Shown in pieces: positions 51,126 through 59,579 of a stretch of 64,000 nucleotides of DNA; position 1 is the first letter of the stretch; each line of letters opens with the position of its first letter. Under the pieces are notes generated by a model. The model had not been told where the DNA came from and did not search any database. It was given only the letters and a program-made list of their open reading frames with translations. The stretch comes from Pseudomonas mandelii. Lineage in GTDB: Bacteria; Pseudomonadota; Gammaproteobacteria; Pseudomonadales; Pseudomonadaceae. The position numbers and the translations under genes were made by a program. Where the stretch lies: assembly GCF_006438925.1 (NCBI RefSeq), contig NZ_RCZA01000009.1:124300-188299 (forward strand), in the 5' to 3' direction.

Positions 51126-51800
51126 TCAGAGAGGTCGATCAATCTTTTCCGGTACATCGCCGATCAGCATGAACAAGCGGAACAGCACCACGCTGACGAA
51201 CAGTTGCAGGAAGCTGTGGGCGCTGTCGATCAGCAGGGAAATCACCGGGTTCTGCGGTTCGGGATAGACCGCCAGGGTCGCGCCCTTGAGCACCCACAAC
51301 GGGCCCATTACACAGAGAATGCACACCAGAATGCGCAGGAAATGGCCGCGGGTCAGGCGCAGGCTTTCCTTCATCGCCGCCAGCGGTGCGAAGCCGCGCA
51401 GCACCAGCAGGTACTCGCCAAACGCCAGGGTCACCATCAGCCAGATGCCCGGCAGGAAATACAGCGACAGGCCGATCAGGATCAACAGGGTGTTGAGCGC
51501 GGTGAGCAGGGCGAAGCGTGGCCACAGGGTTGCGGACATGGCCAGCAGGTCGCGATTGCGCGGTGATTCGCCACGGCTGCGGGCATCGAGAAACAGAATC
51601 AGCGCGGCGGTGTACAGCGGATAAACCAGCAAGCCGACTATCACGCTGATACCGGGAAAGCTGTCCGGCTCGGTGGAGTGATCGACCACTTGTTGCAGCA
51701 ACGCCTCGAAGATCACCAGCGGCAGGCACAGCCGCACGATCTGGCCCAGATTGCGCTTGAAGAAATACAGAGAGTCACGCAGTACATCGAACGAATTCAT
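51126..51800 (-). CDS. YciC family inner-membrane protein
   Basis: 224 residues, about five to six membrane helices, UPF0259/YciC pattern with LGQIVRLCLPLVIFEALL, SLYFLPGIWLMVTLAFGEY and a C-terminal helix. Function unknown. ATG 51800 is chosen because MNSFDVLRDSLYFFKRN is family-like; the longer frame adds 35 basic residues with no support. Lies between a family C repeat and the DUF2076 gene on the opposite strand, as a single unit. Confidence 0.85.
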   Translation of the reverse strand: MNSFDVLRDSLYFFKRNLGQIVRLCLPLVIFEALLQQVVDHSTEPDSFPGISVIVGLLVYPLYTAALILFLDARSRGESPRNRDLLAMSATLWPRFALLTALNTLLILIGLSLYFLPGIWLMVTLAFGEYLLVLRGFAPLAAMKESLRLTRGHFLRILVCILCVMGPLWVLKGATLAVYPEPQNPVISLLIDSAHSFLQLFVSVVLFRLFMLIGDVPEKIDRPL

Positions 51801-51975
51801 CAGTCGGTATCGCAGGTTGAAAGCAGTGGCCCACTTTAACCGATGAAGCGCTTTGGGGCGCAAACGTAAACGTTCGGTAAAGACCATTGAAACATCCTGC
51901 ATCAACCTCCATTACGGGGGTGTACCTTGTCCACACTGGATAGGGCAGATATTCCCGGCAATCTACGAGGTCGCC

Positions 51976-52731
51976 ATGAACAGCGAAGAACAAACCCTGA
52001 TCGATGGACTGTTTTCCCGGCTGCAACAGGCCGAAACGGACTCAGCCCCGCGCGACGCCCAGGCCGAGGCGCGGATCAAGGAACACCTGACTCGCCAGCC
52101 CGCGGCAGGCTATTTCATGACCCAGGCGATTCTGGTGCAAGAGGCCGCCCTCAAAAGCCTCGACGAACAAAACAAACAGCTCGCCCAGCAAGTCCAGCAA
52201 TTGGAGGCTGAACTGCAATCGGCCAAGGCTCAGCCAGCTGCACCGGCGCCGAGCAGCGGTGGCTTCCTGTCGAGCATTTTCGGTGGCGGTTCCCGTGATC
52301 CGCAGCCAGCGTCCACCCAAAGCCCACCCGCCTCGAGTGGTGGCGGCTGGCGTGAACCGGGGCGGCCGTCGTTCAATTCGCAGTCGCCACAACAGAACTT
52401 CGGTGCGGCGCCGCCTCAGCAGAACTACGCCCCGCAACAGCCTGTCGGCAGCGGTTTCCTCGGTGGTGCGCTGAAAACCGCCGCCGGTGTGGCCGGTGGC
52501 GTGATGCTGGCGCAAGGCATCAGCAGCCTGTTCCATCACAATCAGCAGCCGGAAGTGGTTGAAGTGATCAAGGAAGAACCGGCTCAGGTCAACGATCAGA
52601 GTGGTGACAACGGCTCGGGCGATGATCAGCGTGTGGCTGACAACTCAAGTGATCAGGGCGGCTTTACCGACGCCGACTACAGCGATGACAGTTCATCGTT
52701 CTTCGGCGGCGACGACGATTCCTTCGTCTGA
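51976..52731 (+). CDS. DUF2076 domain protein
   Basis: 251 residues. N-terminal MNSEEQTLIDGLFSRLQQAE, coiled coil with heptads (about 55-80; QNKQLAQQVQQLEAELQ), then low complexity rich in G, S, P and Q with FLSSIFGGG, a hydrophobic helix (GGALKTAAGVAGGVMLAQGI, about 158-178) and an acidic D/S-rich tail ending in FFGGDDDSF. Matches the DUF2076 pattern; function unknown. ATG 51976 has CGAGGTCGCC upstream. Possibly periplasmic or membrane-associated, without signal peptide. Confidence 0.87.
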   Translation: MNSEEQTLIDGLFSRLQQAETDSAPRDAQAEARIKEHLTRQPAAGYFMTQAILVQEAALKSLDEQNKQLAQQVQQLEAELQSAKAQPAAPAPSSGGFLSSIFGGGSRDPQPASTQSPPASSGGGWREPGRPSFNSQSPQQNFGAAPPQQNYAPQQPVGSGFLGGALKTAAGVAGGVMLAQGISSLFHHNQQPEVVEVIKEEPAQVNDQSGDNGSGDDQRVADNSSDQGGFTDADYSDDSSSFFGGDDDSFV

Positions 52732-52743
52732 TACGCCATTCGT

Positions 52744-52765
52744 CCGGAGCGCTATGGCGCTCCGG
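52744..52765 (+). terminator. hairpin after the DUF2076 gene
   Basis: CCGGAGCGC (52744-52752) and GCGCTCCGG (52757-52765) pair perfectly over 9 bp with loop TATG, 12 bases after the stop. No T-run follows, so full termination is uncertain. Confidence 0.45.
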
Positions 52766-52868
52766 GCCGATTATTCGCGGAACAATCCTTCAGGCTGGCA
52801 TACTGGGCAACTTTTCGGGCCTGGTGCCTGATCCTGCCTGCGCTGCGGCGCGCCAACGAGGATGACCG

Positions 52869-53348
52869 GTGAAAAAAATCGCAGTGTTCGCCGATGTTCA
52901 AAACCTCTATTACACCGTGCGTCAGGCCTATGGTTGCCATTTCAACTATGCGGCGCTGTGGGCTGATATCAGCAAACAGGGCGAGATCGTCGAGGCCTAT
53001 GCCTACGCCATCGATCGTGGCGACAGCAAACAACAGCAATTCCAGCAGATCCTGCGCAACCTCGGCTTCATTGTGAAGCTCAAGCCCTACATCCAGCGCA
53101 GCGATGGCTCGGCCAAGGGTGACTGGGACGTGGGCATCACTCTCGACATCATGGACGCCGCCGATCATGTCGACGAAGTGGTGCTGGCCTCCGGTGACGG
53201 TGATTTCGACATGCTGCTGGAGCGCATCATCACCAAGCACGGGGTGCAAGCCGTGGCATACGGCGTGCCGGGCCTGACGGCCAACTCGCTGATCCGCGCC
53301 GCCAGCCGCTACGTGCCGATCGAAGGCGCGTTGCTGCTCAAGAATTGA
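52869..53348 (+). CDS. NYN-domain (LabA/DUF88) protein
   Basis: 159-residue PIN-like NYN protein, with acidic metal-site residues in VFADVQNLYY, DWDVGITLDIMDA and LASGDGDFDMLL; predicted ribonuclease of the LabA/DUF88 group. The start is GTG 52869 with CGAGGATGACCG upstream. A DEDDh exonuclease gene follows after 22 bases, so the two may form a nucleic-acid-processing unit. The cellular substrate is unknown. Confidence 0.87.
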   Translation: MKKIAVFADVQNLYYTVRQAYGCHFNYAALWADISKQGEIVEAYAYAIDRGDSKQQQFQQILRNLGFIVKLKPYIQRSDGSAKGDWDVGITLDIMDAADHVDEVVLASGDGDFDMLLERIITKHGVQAVAYGVPGLTANSLIRAASRYVPIEGALLLKN

Positions 53349-53370
53349 TTTTTACGGAGTTGAAACAGGT

Positions 53371-53982
53371 TTGGAACGCATAGCAGTCATCGACTTTGAA
53401 ACCACCGGGATCTCCCCGAGCAGCAGCTGCCGGGCCACGGAAATTGCCGTGGTGATCCTTGAACAGGGGCGCATCGTCGAGCGTTACCAAAGCCTGATGA
53501 ATGCCGGCGTGCGCGTCCCGGCCTTCATCGAACAACTCACCGGCATCAGCAACGCCATGCTGCGCACCGCACCATCAGCCGAGCAGGTGATGAACGAAGT
53601 CAACGAATTCGTCGGCATCACCCCGCTGCTGGCGCACAACGCCGCGTTCGACCAGAAGTTCTGGGACTTTGAGCTGGGGCGTATCAAACGCACACGCTTG
53701 CAGAACTTTGCCTGCTCGCTGCTCCTCGCCCGCCGTTTGATGCCCGCCGCGCCGAACCACAAACTCGGCACCCTCACCACGTTCGCCAACCTGCCCCACA
53801 CCGGCAAGGCTCACCGGGCCATGGCCGATGCCGAGATGGCGGCCAACCTGACGGCGCATTTGGCCCAGGAGTTGCGGCAGAAGCACGGGTTGTGCGAGCT
53901 GTCCCATGATCTGTTGGTGAGCTTGCAGAAAGTGCCGGCGGCGAAGATCAATGAGCACCTGAAGCGCCATCGCGGGTTCTGA
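53371..53982 (+). CDS. DEDDh 3'-5' exonuclease
   Basis: 203 residues. Exo I VIDFETTGISP, Exo II LAHNAAFDQKFWDFEL and Exo III HRAMADAEMAANL give the DEDDh residues of DnaQ-like exonucleases (PolC-type domain). It lacks polymerase motifs, so it is a stand-alone exonuclease of unknown target. The start is TTG 53371 in front of ERIAVIDFETTG. Placed 22 bases after the NYN gene and followed by a REP pair. Confidence 0.88.
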   Translation: MERIAVIDFETTGISPSSSCRATEIAVVILEQGRIVERYQSLMNAGVRVPAFIEQLTGISNAMLRTAPSAEQVMNEVNEFVGITPLLAHNAAFDQKFWDFELGRIKRTRLQNFACSLLLARRLMPAAPNHKLGTLTTFANLPHTGKAHRAMADAEMAANLTAHLAQELRQKHGLCELSHDLLVSLQKVPAAKINEHLKRHRGF

Positions 53983-54027
53983 CTGAAAACACCACAAATC
54001 CTCTGAATGACACACCACAAATCCCCT

Positions 54028-54115
54028 GTGGGAGCGAGCTTGCTCGCGATGGCGCCGTGTCAGTCGACATCAATGTTGGATGATAAATCGCTATCGCGAG
54101 CAAGCTCGCTCCCAC
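54028..54115. repeat. REP pair, family A variant (GAGCAAGCTCGC)
   Basis: GTGGGAGCGAGCTTGCTCGC arm (54028-54052) and inverse (54090-54115), with CTTG for CCTG in the core. In the 327-base gap between the exonuclease and Bro-N genes; the rest of the gap holds the hairpin leader. Confidence 0.9.
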
Positions 54116-54202
54116 ATTGGATCTCCTGTGACGTTAGATTCGTGTTTAACGACGCCTCCGATTCGATGATCGGTCCTACCGAATTTTAGGGAATGTCTGT
54201 CT

Positions 54203-54273
54203 TGCCCCTCATCTGGGGCATCGATAACCTTTTGACCGTTGCTGCCAATGCAGCAACCGGGACTGCAAGCCCG
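54203..54273 (+). promoter_or_regulatory. hairpin-rich leader of the Bro-N gene
   Basis: Three consecutive perfect stems: TGCCCC/GGGGCA (54203-54220), GTTGCTG/CAGCAAC (54238-54257) and CGGG/CCCG (54258-54273), within 110 bases before ATG 54310. This could be a regulatory leader or control translation. Alternatively the in-frame ATG 54193 makes it part of the coding sequence. Seen directly; role inferred. Confidence 0.4.
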
Positions 54274-54309
54274 AATCGTTGGAGGCATATTTGGTTCGGA
54301 GATTCGCCC

Positions 54310-54858
54310 ATGGTCAAAGCTACCCTCAATATCCCTGATAGCAGTGCTGACTCAGATCAGTCCGAAATAGTGCAACCAGCTTCAAGAGAAGCTCACTTCG
54401 TCCCCCAAACATTCATCCGTCATCACATCCAGCTAAAAGCACTGTTACTGCATGCCGAGGCGTGGTTTTGCGCCCGAGATATCGGCCGGTTAATGGGCGT
54501 GGATATAAACGGCCGGTACGCGCTCAAGCTTGATGCGGACCAGCGCCGGATGATGTGTTTGTCTGGAAGCGACGCCCCCCAGGAAACATTGATGCTGAGC
54601 GAATCCGGCGTGTACGCGATGCTGGTCTATCACTACTGCCCGGAGAACCGGCATTTGCGACGTTGGCTCACCCATCACGTGGTGCCGATGCTGCGGGACG
54701 GTGGCGGGGTTGCTTCGAATCAAACGCCAAGTTTGCGCTTGATGGAGTGGGCGGGGGGGACGTTAAGCCTGCTGCATTGGCGGACAGAGCCTTGGGTTCG
54801 TTTGAAAGATATGCCGTGTTTGTTGGGCGCGGAATACAGCGGCGTTCGCGGATTCTGA
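54310..54858 (+). CDS. Bro-N (phage antirepressor-like) domain protein
   Basis: 182 residues. A Bro-N-like DNA-binding domain occupies about residues 30-125: AWFCARDIGRLMGVDINGRYA, DQRRMMCLSGSD, ETLMLSESGVYAMLVYHYCPEN, LRRWLTHHVVPMLRDGG. The C-terminus (MEWAGGTLSLLHWRTEPWVRL) has no assigned domain. Such domains are found in phage antirepressors, but no other phage gene is near. The N-terminal 40 codons are visibly more AT-rich than the surroundings. GGAG precedes ATG 54310 by nine bases; the frame opens at 54193. Flanked by REP pairs on both sides. Confidence 0.78.
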   Translation: MVKATLNIPDSSADSDQSEIVQPASREAHFVPQTFIRHHIQLKALLLHAEAWFCARDIGRLMGVDINGRYALKLDADQRRMMCLSGSDAPQETLMLSESGVYAMLVYHYCPENRHLRRWLTHHVVPMLRDGGGVASNQTPSLRLMEWAGGTLSLLHWRTEPWVRLKDMPCLLGAEYSGVRGF

Positions 54859-54876
54859 CGACACCGCTGACCCCCT

Positions 54877-54975
54877 GTAGGAGCTGTCGAGTGAAACGAG
54901 GCTGCGATCTTTTGATCTTGTTTTTAAAGAGCAAAATCAAAAGATCGCAGCCTCGTTTCACTCGACAGCTCCTAC
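54877..54975. repeat. REP pair, family B
   Basis: Arms GTAGGAGCTGTCGAGTGAAA... (54877-54917) and inverse (about 54935-54975) with a short AT-rich middle. Lies between converging Bro-N and AsnC-type genes. Confidence 0.9.
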
Positions 54976-54982
54976 GGGATCG

Positions 54983-55435
54983 CTATTTACCATTTCCTTC
55001 CAACTGCCCCAACGGCACGCGCTTCTCTATCGCGCTCGACAACACAATCGACGTCTTGCTGAACCCGAACTTGGCAATCCGGTTGATCAACTCCTCCAGC
55101 TCCGGCATCGACCCCACCGCCGCTTGCATGATCACGCACGGATCGCCTGTCACCCGATGGCACTCGGTCAATTGCGGGATTTTGATCAGGTCGTCGTAGG
55201 CCTTCTGGTTGCCGTGCTGGTTCAGCCGCAGTTCGATGACGCACTGGATCGGCAGGCCGATTCTCGACATGTCGACTTTCGCCTGGTAACCGGTGATGAC
55301 GCCGGACGCTTCGAGTTTGGCCACGCGCTCGGCCACGGCCGGGGCCGACAGGTTCACTTTGCGCGCCAGTTCGGCGTAGGACTCCCGACCGTTTTCCAAC
55401 AGGGCGCTGAGGAGCATGCGGTCGTACTTGTCCAT
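54983..55435 (-). CDS. Lrp/AsnC family transcriptional regulator
   Basis: 150 residues: N-terminal HTH (ESYAELARKVNLSAPAVAERVAKLEASGVI, about 18-47) and C-terminal RAM domain (about 65-140) with ECHRVTGDPCVIMQAAVGS. Divergent from an EamA-type exporter 165 bases away, with a perfect 9-bp inverted repeat in between. This arrangement is typical of an Lrp/AsnC regulator of an amino acid or metabolite exporter. ATG 55435; no other start needed. Confidence 0.92.
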   Translation of the reverse strand: MDKYDRMLLSALLENGRESYAELARKVNLSAPAVAERVAKLEASGVITGYQAKVDMSRIGLPIQCVIELRLNQHGNQKAYDDLIKIPQLTECHRVTGDPCVIMQAAVGSMPELEELINRIAKFGFSKTSIVLSSAIEKRVPLGQLEGNGK

Positions 55436-55474
55436 CGTGGGATTCCTGAAAATGACATGACTTTCGAAAACACG

Positions 55475-55524
55475 GTTTATCGCGCTGATCTCCGTGCTTT
55501 GAAAAGTGTACCGGTGCGATAAAC
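55475..55524. promoter_or_regulatory. inverted repeat in the AsnC/EamA divergent promoter region
   Basis: GTTTATCGC (55475-55483) and GCGATAAAC (55516-55524) are perfect inverse 9-mers with centres 41 bases apart, about four helical turns. A phase-matched pair suits an oligomeric Lrp/AsnC protein. TAGAAT at 55560-55565 is a possible -10 of the EamA gene. Confidence 0.45.
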
Positions 55525-55600
55525 AGGTTTTGTAACTTATTTTTACGGCCTGGCCTTTCTAGAATATCCGATCTCCTTGTCTTGCCTTTCGAGCTGCCCC

Positions 55601-56527
55601 ATGCCTGGCTTACGTCGTTTTCCCTTACCGTTGATCGCTGCCTTTTTCGCGTTGTACGTGATTTGGGGCTCGACCTATCTGGTCATTCGCATCGGCGTGC
55701 AGTACTGGCCGCCATTGATGCTCGGCGGGATTCGCTTTGTGATTGCCGGGACGCTGATGTACGCGTTCCTGCGCTGGCGCGGGGCACCGGCGCCGACGTG
55801 GGCGCAGTGGAAAGCGGCGGGGATCATCGGGATTTTGCTGCTCAGCTTTGGTAACGGCGCGGTGAGCGTGGCCGAGCACACGGGCGTGGCGTCCGGGGTT
55901 GCGGCGTTGGCGGTGGCGACGGTGCCGTTGTTTACCTTGCTCTGTGGCTATTTTTGGGGCGCGCGTAATACCCGTCTCGAATGGGCCGGGATTGTGCTCG
56001 GGCTGATCGGCATCGCCATGCTCAACCTCGGCTCCAACCTGCAATCGAGCCCATTAGGTGCGGCGTTGTTGGTGTTCGCCGCCGCGGCCTGGGCCTTCGG
56101 TTCGGTGTGGAGCAAACACTTGCCGCTGCCCCAAGGCGCGATGGCGAGTGCCGTGGAAATGTTGGTGGGCGGCGTAGCGCTGCTGATCGGCAGTGCGCTG
56201 AGTGGTGAGCATCTGGAAGCCATGCCGCCGATCGAAGGCTGGGCGGCCTTGGCCTACCTGACCTTTTTCGGTTCGATCATCGCTTTCAACGCTTATATGT
56301 ATCTGTTGAAAAACGTGCGGCCGGCGGCGGCCACCAGTTATGCCTACGTCAACCCGGCGGTGGCGGTGTTGCTGGGGATCGTGTTTGTCGGCGAGACCAT
56401 CGGGATCGAAGAAGCGCTGGCCATGTTGGTGATCATCAGCGCCGTGGTGTTGATCGGTTTGCCGCAGTGGCGCCGGGCGCCGGAACGACCTGCTGCCGTG
56501 GTGCAGACAGAATCCCGTGTGAATTAG
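55601..56527 (+). CDS. EamA/RhaT family DMT transporter
   Basis: 308-residue inner-membrane protein with ten hydrophobic helices in two EamA halves (about 8-140 and 150-290; WGSTYLVIRIG, and the second AAWAFGSVWSKHLPLP). DMT-family members export amino acids or other metabolites such as threonine, homoserine or purines; the substrate is unknown. Start ATG 55601. Divergent from the AsnC-type regulator, which is likely to control it. Confidence 0.9.
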   Translation: MPGLRRFPLPLIAAFFALYVIWGSTYLVIRIGVQYWPPLMLGGIRFVIAGTLMYAFLRWRGAPAPTWAQWKAAGIIGILLLSFGNGAVSVAEHTGVASGVAALAVATVPLFTLLCGYFWGARNTRLEWAGIVLGLIGIAMLNLGSNLQSSPLGAALLVFAAAAWAFGSVWSKHLPLPQGAMASAVEMLVGGVALLIGSALSGEHLEAMPPIEGWAALAYLTFFGSIIAFNAYMYLLKNVRPAAATSYAYVNPAVAVLLGIVFVGETIGIEEALAMLVIISAVVLIGLPQWRRAPERPAAVVQTESRVN

Positions 56528-56605
56528 GGTAAACTGCGCGCCATTGCATCTTGTTTTGCACACTTGTTTTGAAAAACCCGCGCTGAATTTTCCTACGGTA
56601 ATCCC

Positions 56606-57940
56606 ATGACTTTCGCCTCCCTTGGCCTGATCGAACCCTTGCTGCGCTCTCTCGAGACGCTCGGCTACCAGACCCCGACGCCGGTTCAGGCGCAAGCCAT
56701 TCCGGCGGTGCTGGCCGGTCGCGACCTGATGGCCGCCGCCCAGACCGGGACTGGCAAGACCGCCGGCTTCGCGCTGCCGCTCCTGCAATTGCTGGCCATG
56801 GAAGGGCCGAAAGTGGCGTCTAACTCGGTGCGCGCACTGATCCTGGTGCCGACCCGCGAATTGGCCGAACAGGTTCACGAAGCCGTGCGTCAGTACGCCG
56901 AGAATCTGCCGTTGAGCACTTACGCGGTGTATGGCGGCGTCAGCATCAACCCGCAAATGATGAAGCTGCGCAAGGGTGTAGACGTGCTGGTGGCGACTCC
57001 GGGTCGTTTGCTCGACCTGTATCGCCAGAAGGCTCTCAAGTTCAATCAGCTGCAAACCCTGATTCTGGACGAAGCCGATCGCATGCTCGATCTGGGTTTC
57101 TCCGAGGAACTGGGGAATATCTACCGCGTGCTGCCCAAGCAACGTCAGACGCTGCTGTTCTCCGCGACCTTCTCCGACGCGATCCGCTTGCTGGCCGGAC
57201 AAATGCTCAACGATCCGCTGAGCATCGAAGTCAGCCCGCGCAACGTCGCTGCCAGCACCGTCAAGCAATGGGTGGTGGTGGTGGACAAGAAGCGCAAGCC
57301 TGAACTGTTCGTTCACTTGATGCGCAAGGGCAAGTGGAAGCAGGTGCTGGTGTTCGCCAAGACCCGCAATGGTGTGGACGCGCTGGTGGAAAAACTCCAG
57401 GGTCTGGGCATCAATGCCGACGGCATCCACGGCGACAAACCTCAAGCAACCCGTCAGCGTGCACTGGACCGTTTCAAGGCCAGTGAAGTGCAGATTCTTG
57501 TGGCCACCGACGTTGCGGCCCGTGGTCTGGATATCGAAGATTTGCCATTGGTGGTCAACTTCGACCTGCCGATCGTGGCTGAGGACTACATCCACCGGAT
57601 CGGCCGTACCGGTCGCGCGGGTGCAACCGGGCAGGCGATTTCGCTGGTCTGCGCTGATGAAGTGAATCTGCTGTCGGCCATCGAGACGTTGACCCGTCAG
57701 ACATTGCCTCGCCAGATGGAACATGACTTCGAGCCTGAGCACCGGGTGCCGGACACCGATGCCAGCGGTCAGGTCGTCAAGAAGCCGAAAAAACCGAAGA
57801 AGCCGAAGACCTCCAGTGGCGGTAAACGCAATCTGGGTAAGTGGGTTGAGAGCGGTGATGCGTCGGCGCCGGAGCCTTCGATCAAACCTGTGCGCAAGGT
57901 GCCGGTGTTTAACACAGGACCGCGCAAGAAGAAGCCTTGA
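56606..57940 (+). CDS. rhlE: DEAD-box RNA helicase RhlE
   Basis: 444 residues. Q motif TPTPVQAQAIP, Walker A AAQTGTGKT, DEAD in LDEADRMLDLGF, SAT in FSATFSD, ARGLDIEDLP, HRIGRTGRAG. The C-terminus (about 380-444) is a basic low-complexity tail with KKPKKPKKPK. Unwinds short RNA duplexes, in ribosome assembly and RNA decay; Pseudomonas has more than one RhlE. ATG 56606 has a poor ribosome site. Followed by a REP pair. Confidence 0.92.
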   Translation: MTFASLGLIEPLLRSLETLGYQTPTPVQAQAIPAVLAGRDLMAAAQTGTGKTAGFALPLLQLLAMEGPKVASNSVRALILVPTRELAEQVHEAVRQYAENLPLSTYAVYGGVSINPQMMKLRKGVDVLVATPGRLLDLYRQKALKFNQLQTLILDEADRMLDLGFSEELGNIYRVLPKQRQTLLFSATFSDAIRLLAGQMLNDPLSIEVSPRNVAASTVKQWVVVVDKKRKPELFVHLMRKGKWKQVLVFAKTRNGVDALVEKLQGLGINADGIHGDKPQATRQRALDRFKASEVQILVATDVAARGLDIEDLPLVVNFDLPIVAEDYIHRIGRTGRAGATGQAISLVCADEVNLLSAIETLTRQTLPRQMEHDFEPEHRVPDTDASGQVVKKPKKPKKPKTSSGGKRNLGKWVESGDASAPEPSIKPVRKVPVFNTGPRKKKP

Positions 57941-57965
57941 ATACACGCGGCGTCTGTTAGGCCGC

Positions 57966-58042
57966 CTTCGCGAGCAGGCTCGCTCCCACAGGGGATTTGT
58001 GGACGACACAGATCCAGTGTGGGAGCGAGCCTGCTCGCGAAG
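57966..58042. repeat. REP pair, family A
   Basis: Arms CTTCGCGAGCAGGCTCGCTC.. (57966-57989) and inverse (58019-58042), between converging rhlE and the flavoprotein gene. Confidence 0.9.
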
Positions 58043-58056
58043 GGGTTAACTCGGTT

Positions 58057-59298
58057 TCAAGCCTTGTGCTTCAACCACTCCACCATCCCCAGCCCTGCCG
58101 CTCGCCCACTGGCGAAACACGCGGTCAGCAGATAGCCCCCCGTCGGCGCTTCCCAATCCAGCATTTCCCCCGCGCAGAACACGCCGGGCAGTTGCTTGAG
58201 CATCAAGCGCTCATCCATCGCTTCGAACAGCACGCCACCGGCACTGCTTATGGCCTCGTCCAGTGGGCGGGTTTTCACCAGTGTCAGTGGAAGCGCCTTG
58301 ATCGCTTTGGCCAGCAGCGCCGGATCAGCGAAGTATTCGGCCGGAGTGAGTTCGCGCAGCAGAGCCGCTTTCACACCATCGATCCCGAGCTGACTGTGCA
58401 AGTGCTTCGACATTGAGCGTGAACCGCGTGGTTTGCTCAGCGCAGCCTGAACCTTATCCACAGGCTTGCCCGGCAACAGGTCCAGGTGAATGGTTGCCGA
58501 GGCGTGCTGATTGATGGCTTCGCGGATCGGCGCCGACAAGGCGTAGATCAAACTGCCTTCAATCCCGGTCGCCGTGATCACACATTCCCCGAGCCGCGGC
58601 ACGTCGTCATTGAGGCCAATGGCAATGTTTTTCAGCGGGGCGCCGGCGAATTTGCTGACCATCAACTCGCTCCAGGCCTGCACCTCGAAGCCGCAATTAC
58701 TCGGTTGCAGCGGCGCGAGTCCTACGCCGTGTTGTTCCAGTGGCAGCATCCAGGCGCCGTCCGAACCGAGGCGCGCCCAGCTGCCGCCGCCGAGGGCCAG
58801 TAAGGTTGCGTCAGGCATGACGGTTTTTTCGCCCTCGGGGCTGTCGATGCGCAATCCACCGCTGTCATCCCAGCCGAGCCAGCGGTGACGGGTGTGGATA
58901 ACAACGCCGCTGTCACGCAGACGTTTGAGCCATGCACGCAACAGGGGGGCGGCTTTCATGTCTGTAGGAAAGACTCGGCCGGAACTGCCGACAAAGGTTT
59001 CGATGCCCAGGTCATGAATCCATTGGCACAGCGCATCGGCGCCGAAGCCACGCAGCAGCGGCGCAATCTGCGGCGCGCGTTCGGCGTAGCGTGAGAGAAA
59101 TGCCGGGTAGGCTTCGGAATGGGTGATGTTCATGCCACCCACGCCGGCCAGCAGGAATTTTCGCCCTACTGAAGGCATGCCGTCGTACAGATCAACCTTG
59201 ATCCCGGCCTGGCTCAGCACTTCAGCCGCCATCAAACCGGCAGGGCCGCCGCCGATGATGGCAACGTGAGGGGGGAGGGCTGAGGAGGATGGGGTCAT
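58057..59298 (-). CDS. HI0933/BaiN-like flavoprotein (TIGR03862 type)
   Basis: 413 residues, FAD-dependent oxidoreductase. The N-terminal dinucleotide motif is VAIIGGGPAGLMAAEVLS, with GVGGMNITHSE and the C-terminal FCAGEMLDWEAPTGGYLL of the HI0933 group. The length and these motifs suit the TIGR03862 flavoprotein subgroup; the reaction is unknown. ATG 59298; the longer frame adds 12 residues. Single gene, flanked by REP pairs on both sides. Confidence 0.88.
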   Translation of the reverse strand: MTPSSSALPPHVAIIGGGPAGLMAAEVLSQAGIKVDLYDGMPSVGRKFLLAGVGGMNITHSEAYPAFLSRYAERAPQIAPLLRGFGADALCQWIHDLGIETFVGSSGRVFPTDMKAAPLLRAWLKRLRDSGVVIHTRHRWLGWDDSGGLRIDSPEGEKTVMPDATLLALGGGSWARLGSDGAWMLPLEQHGVGLAPLQPSNCGFEVQAWSELMVSKFAGAPLKNIAIGLNDDVPRLGECVITATGIEGSLIYALSAPIREAINQHASATIHLDLLPGKPVDKVQAALSKPRGSRSMSKHLHSQLGIDGVKAALLRELTPAEYFADPALLAKAIKALPLTLVKTRPLDEAISSAGGVLFEAMDERLMLKQLPGVFCAGEMLDWEAPTGGYLLTACFASGRAAGLGMVEWLKHKA

Positions 59299-59353
59299 GG
59301 AATGCGCTGCGGTATGGCTGGATAAGCCGCGCATTCTATCAGCACAAATCCCT

Positions 59354-59441
59354 GTGGGAGCGAGCTTGCTCGCGATAGCGGAGTGTCATTCACCATCTAT
59401 GTTGAATGATAAATTGCCATCGCGAGCAAGCTCGCTCCCAC
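59354..59441. repeat. REP pair, family A variant (GAGCAAGCTCGC)
   Basis: GTGGGAGCGAGCTTGCTCGC arm (59354-59377) and inverse (59418-59441), bounded by CCCTGTGGG/CCCACAGGG. Upstream of the flavoprotein gene. Confidence 0.9.
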
Positions 59442-59533
59442 AGGGGTTCTATGTTGTTTTGACGGGCTGGTTAAAAAGTAACCGCCGCGGTGTAGGCTCT
59501 ACGCGGTCTGGTCTGTAGGACCTTTCACTCAGG

Positions 59534-59577
59534 TTATCCACAGGCAGTTCCACAGACATTGTGGGTAAAGACCCACA
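59534..59577. other. DnaA-box-like site and hairpin
   Basis: TTATCCACA (59534-59542) equals the DnaA box consensus; TGTGGGTAA (59560-59568) is an inverse box with one mismatch. The latter is also half of a perfect hairpin TGTGGGT/ACCCACA (59560-59577) three bases from the HDAC-like stop, so it may be a terminator instead. The origin of replication is not here. Confidence 0.3.
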
Positions 59578-59579
59578 CC

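Noticed and set aside
54120..54975. Prophage remnant around the Bro-N gene
   Set aside because: Only one phage-like domain, no integrase, no attachment site, no tRNA; neighbours are core genes and REP pairs.
59534..59577. Replication origin
   Set aside because: Only two DnaA boxes and no AT-rich unwinding region; Pseudomonas oriC lies at dnaA/rpmH, not present here.
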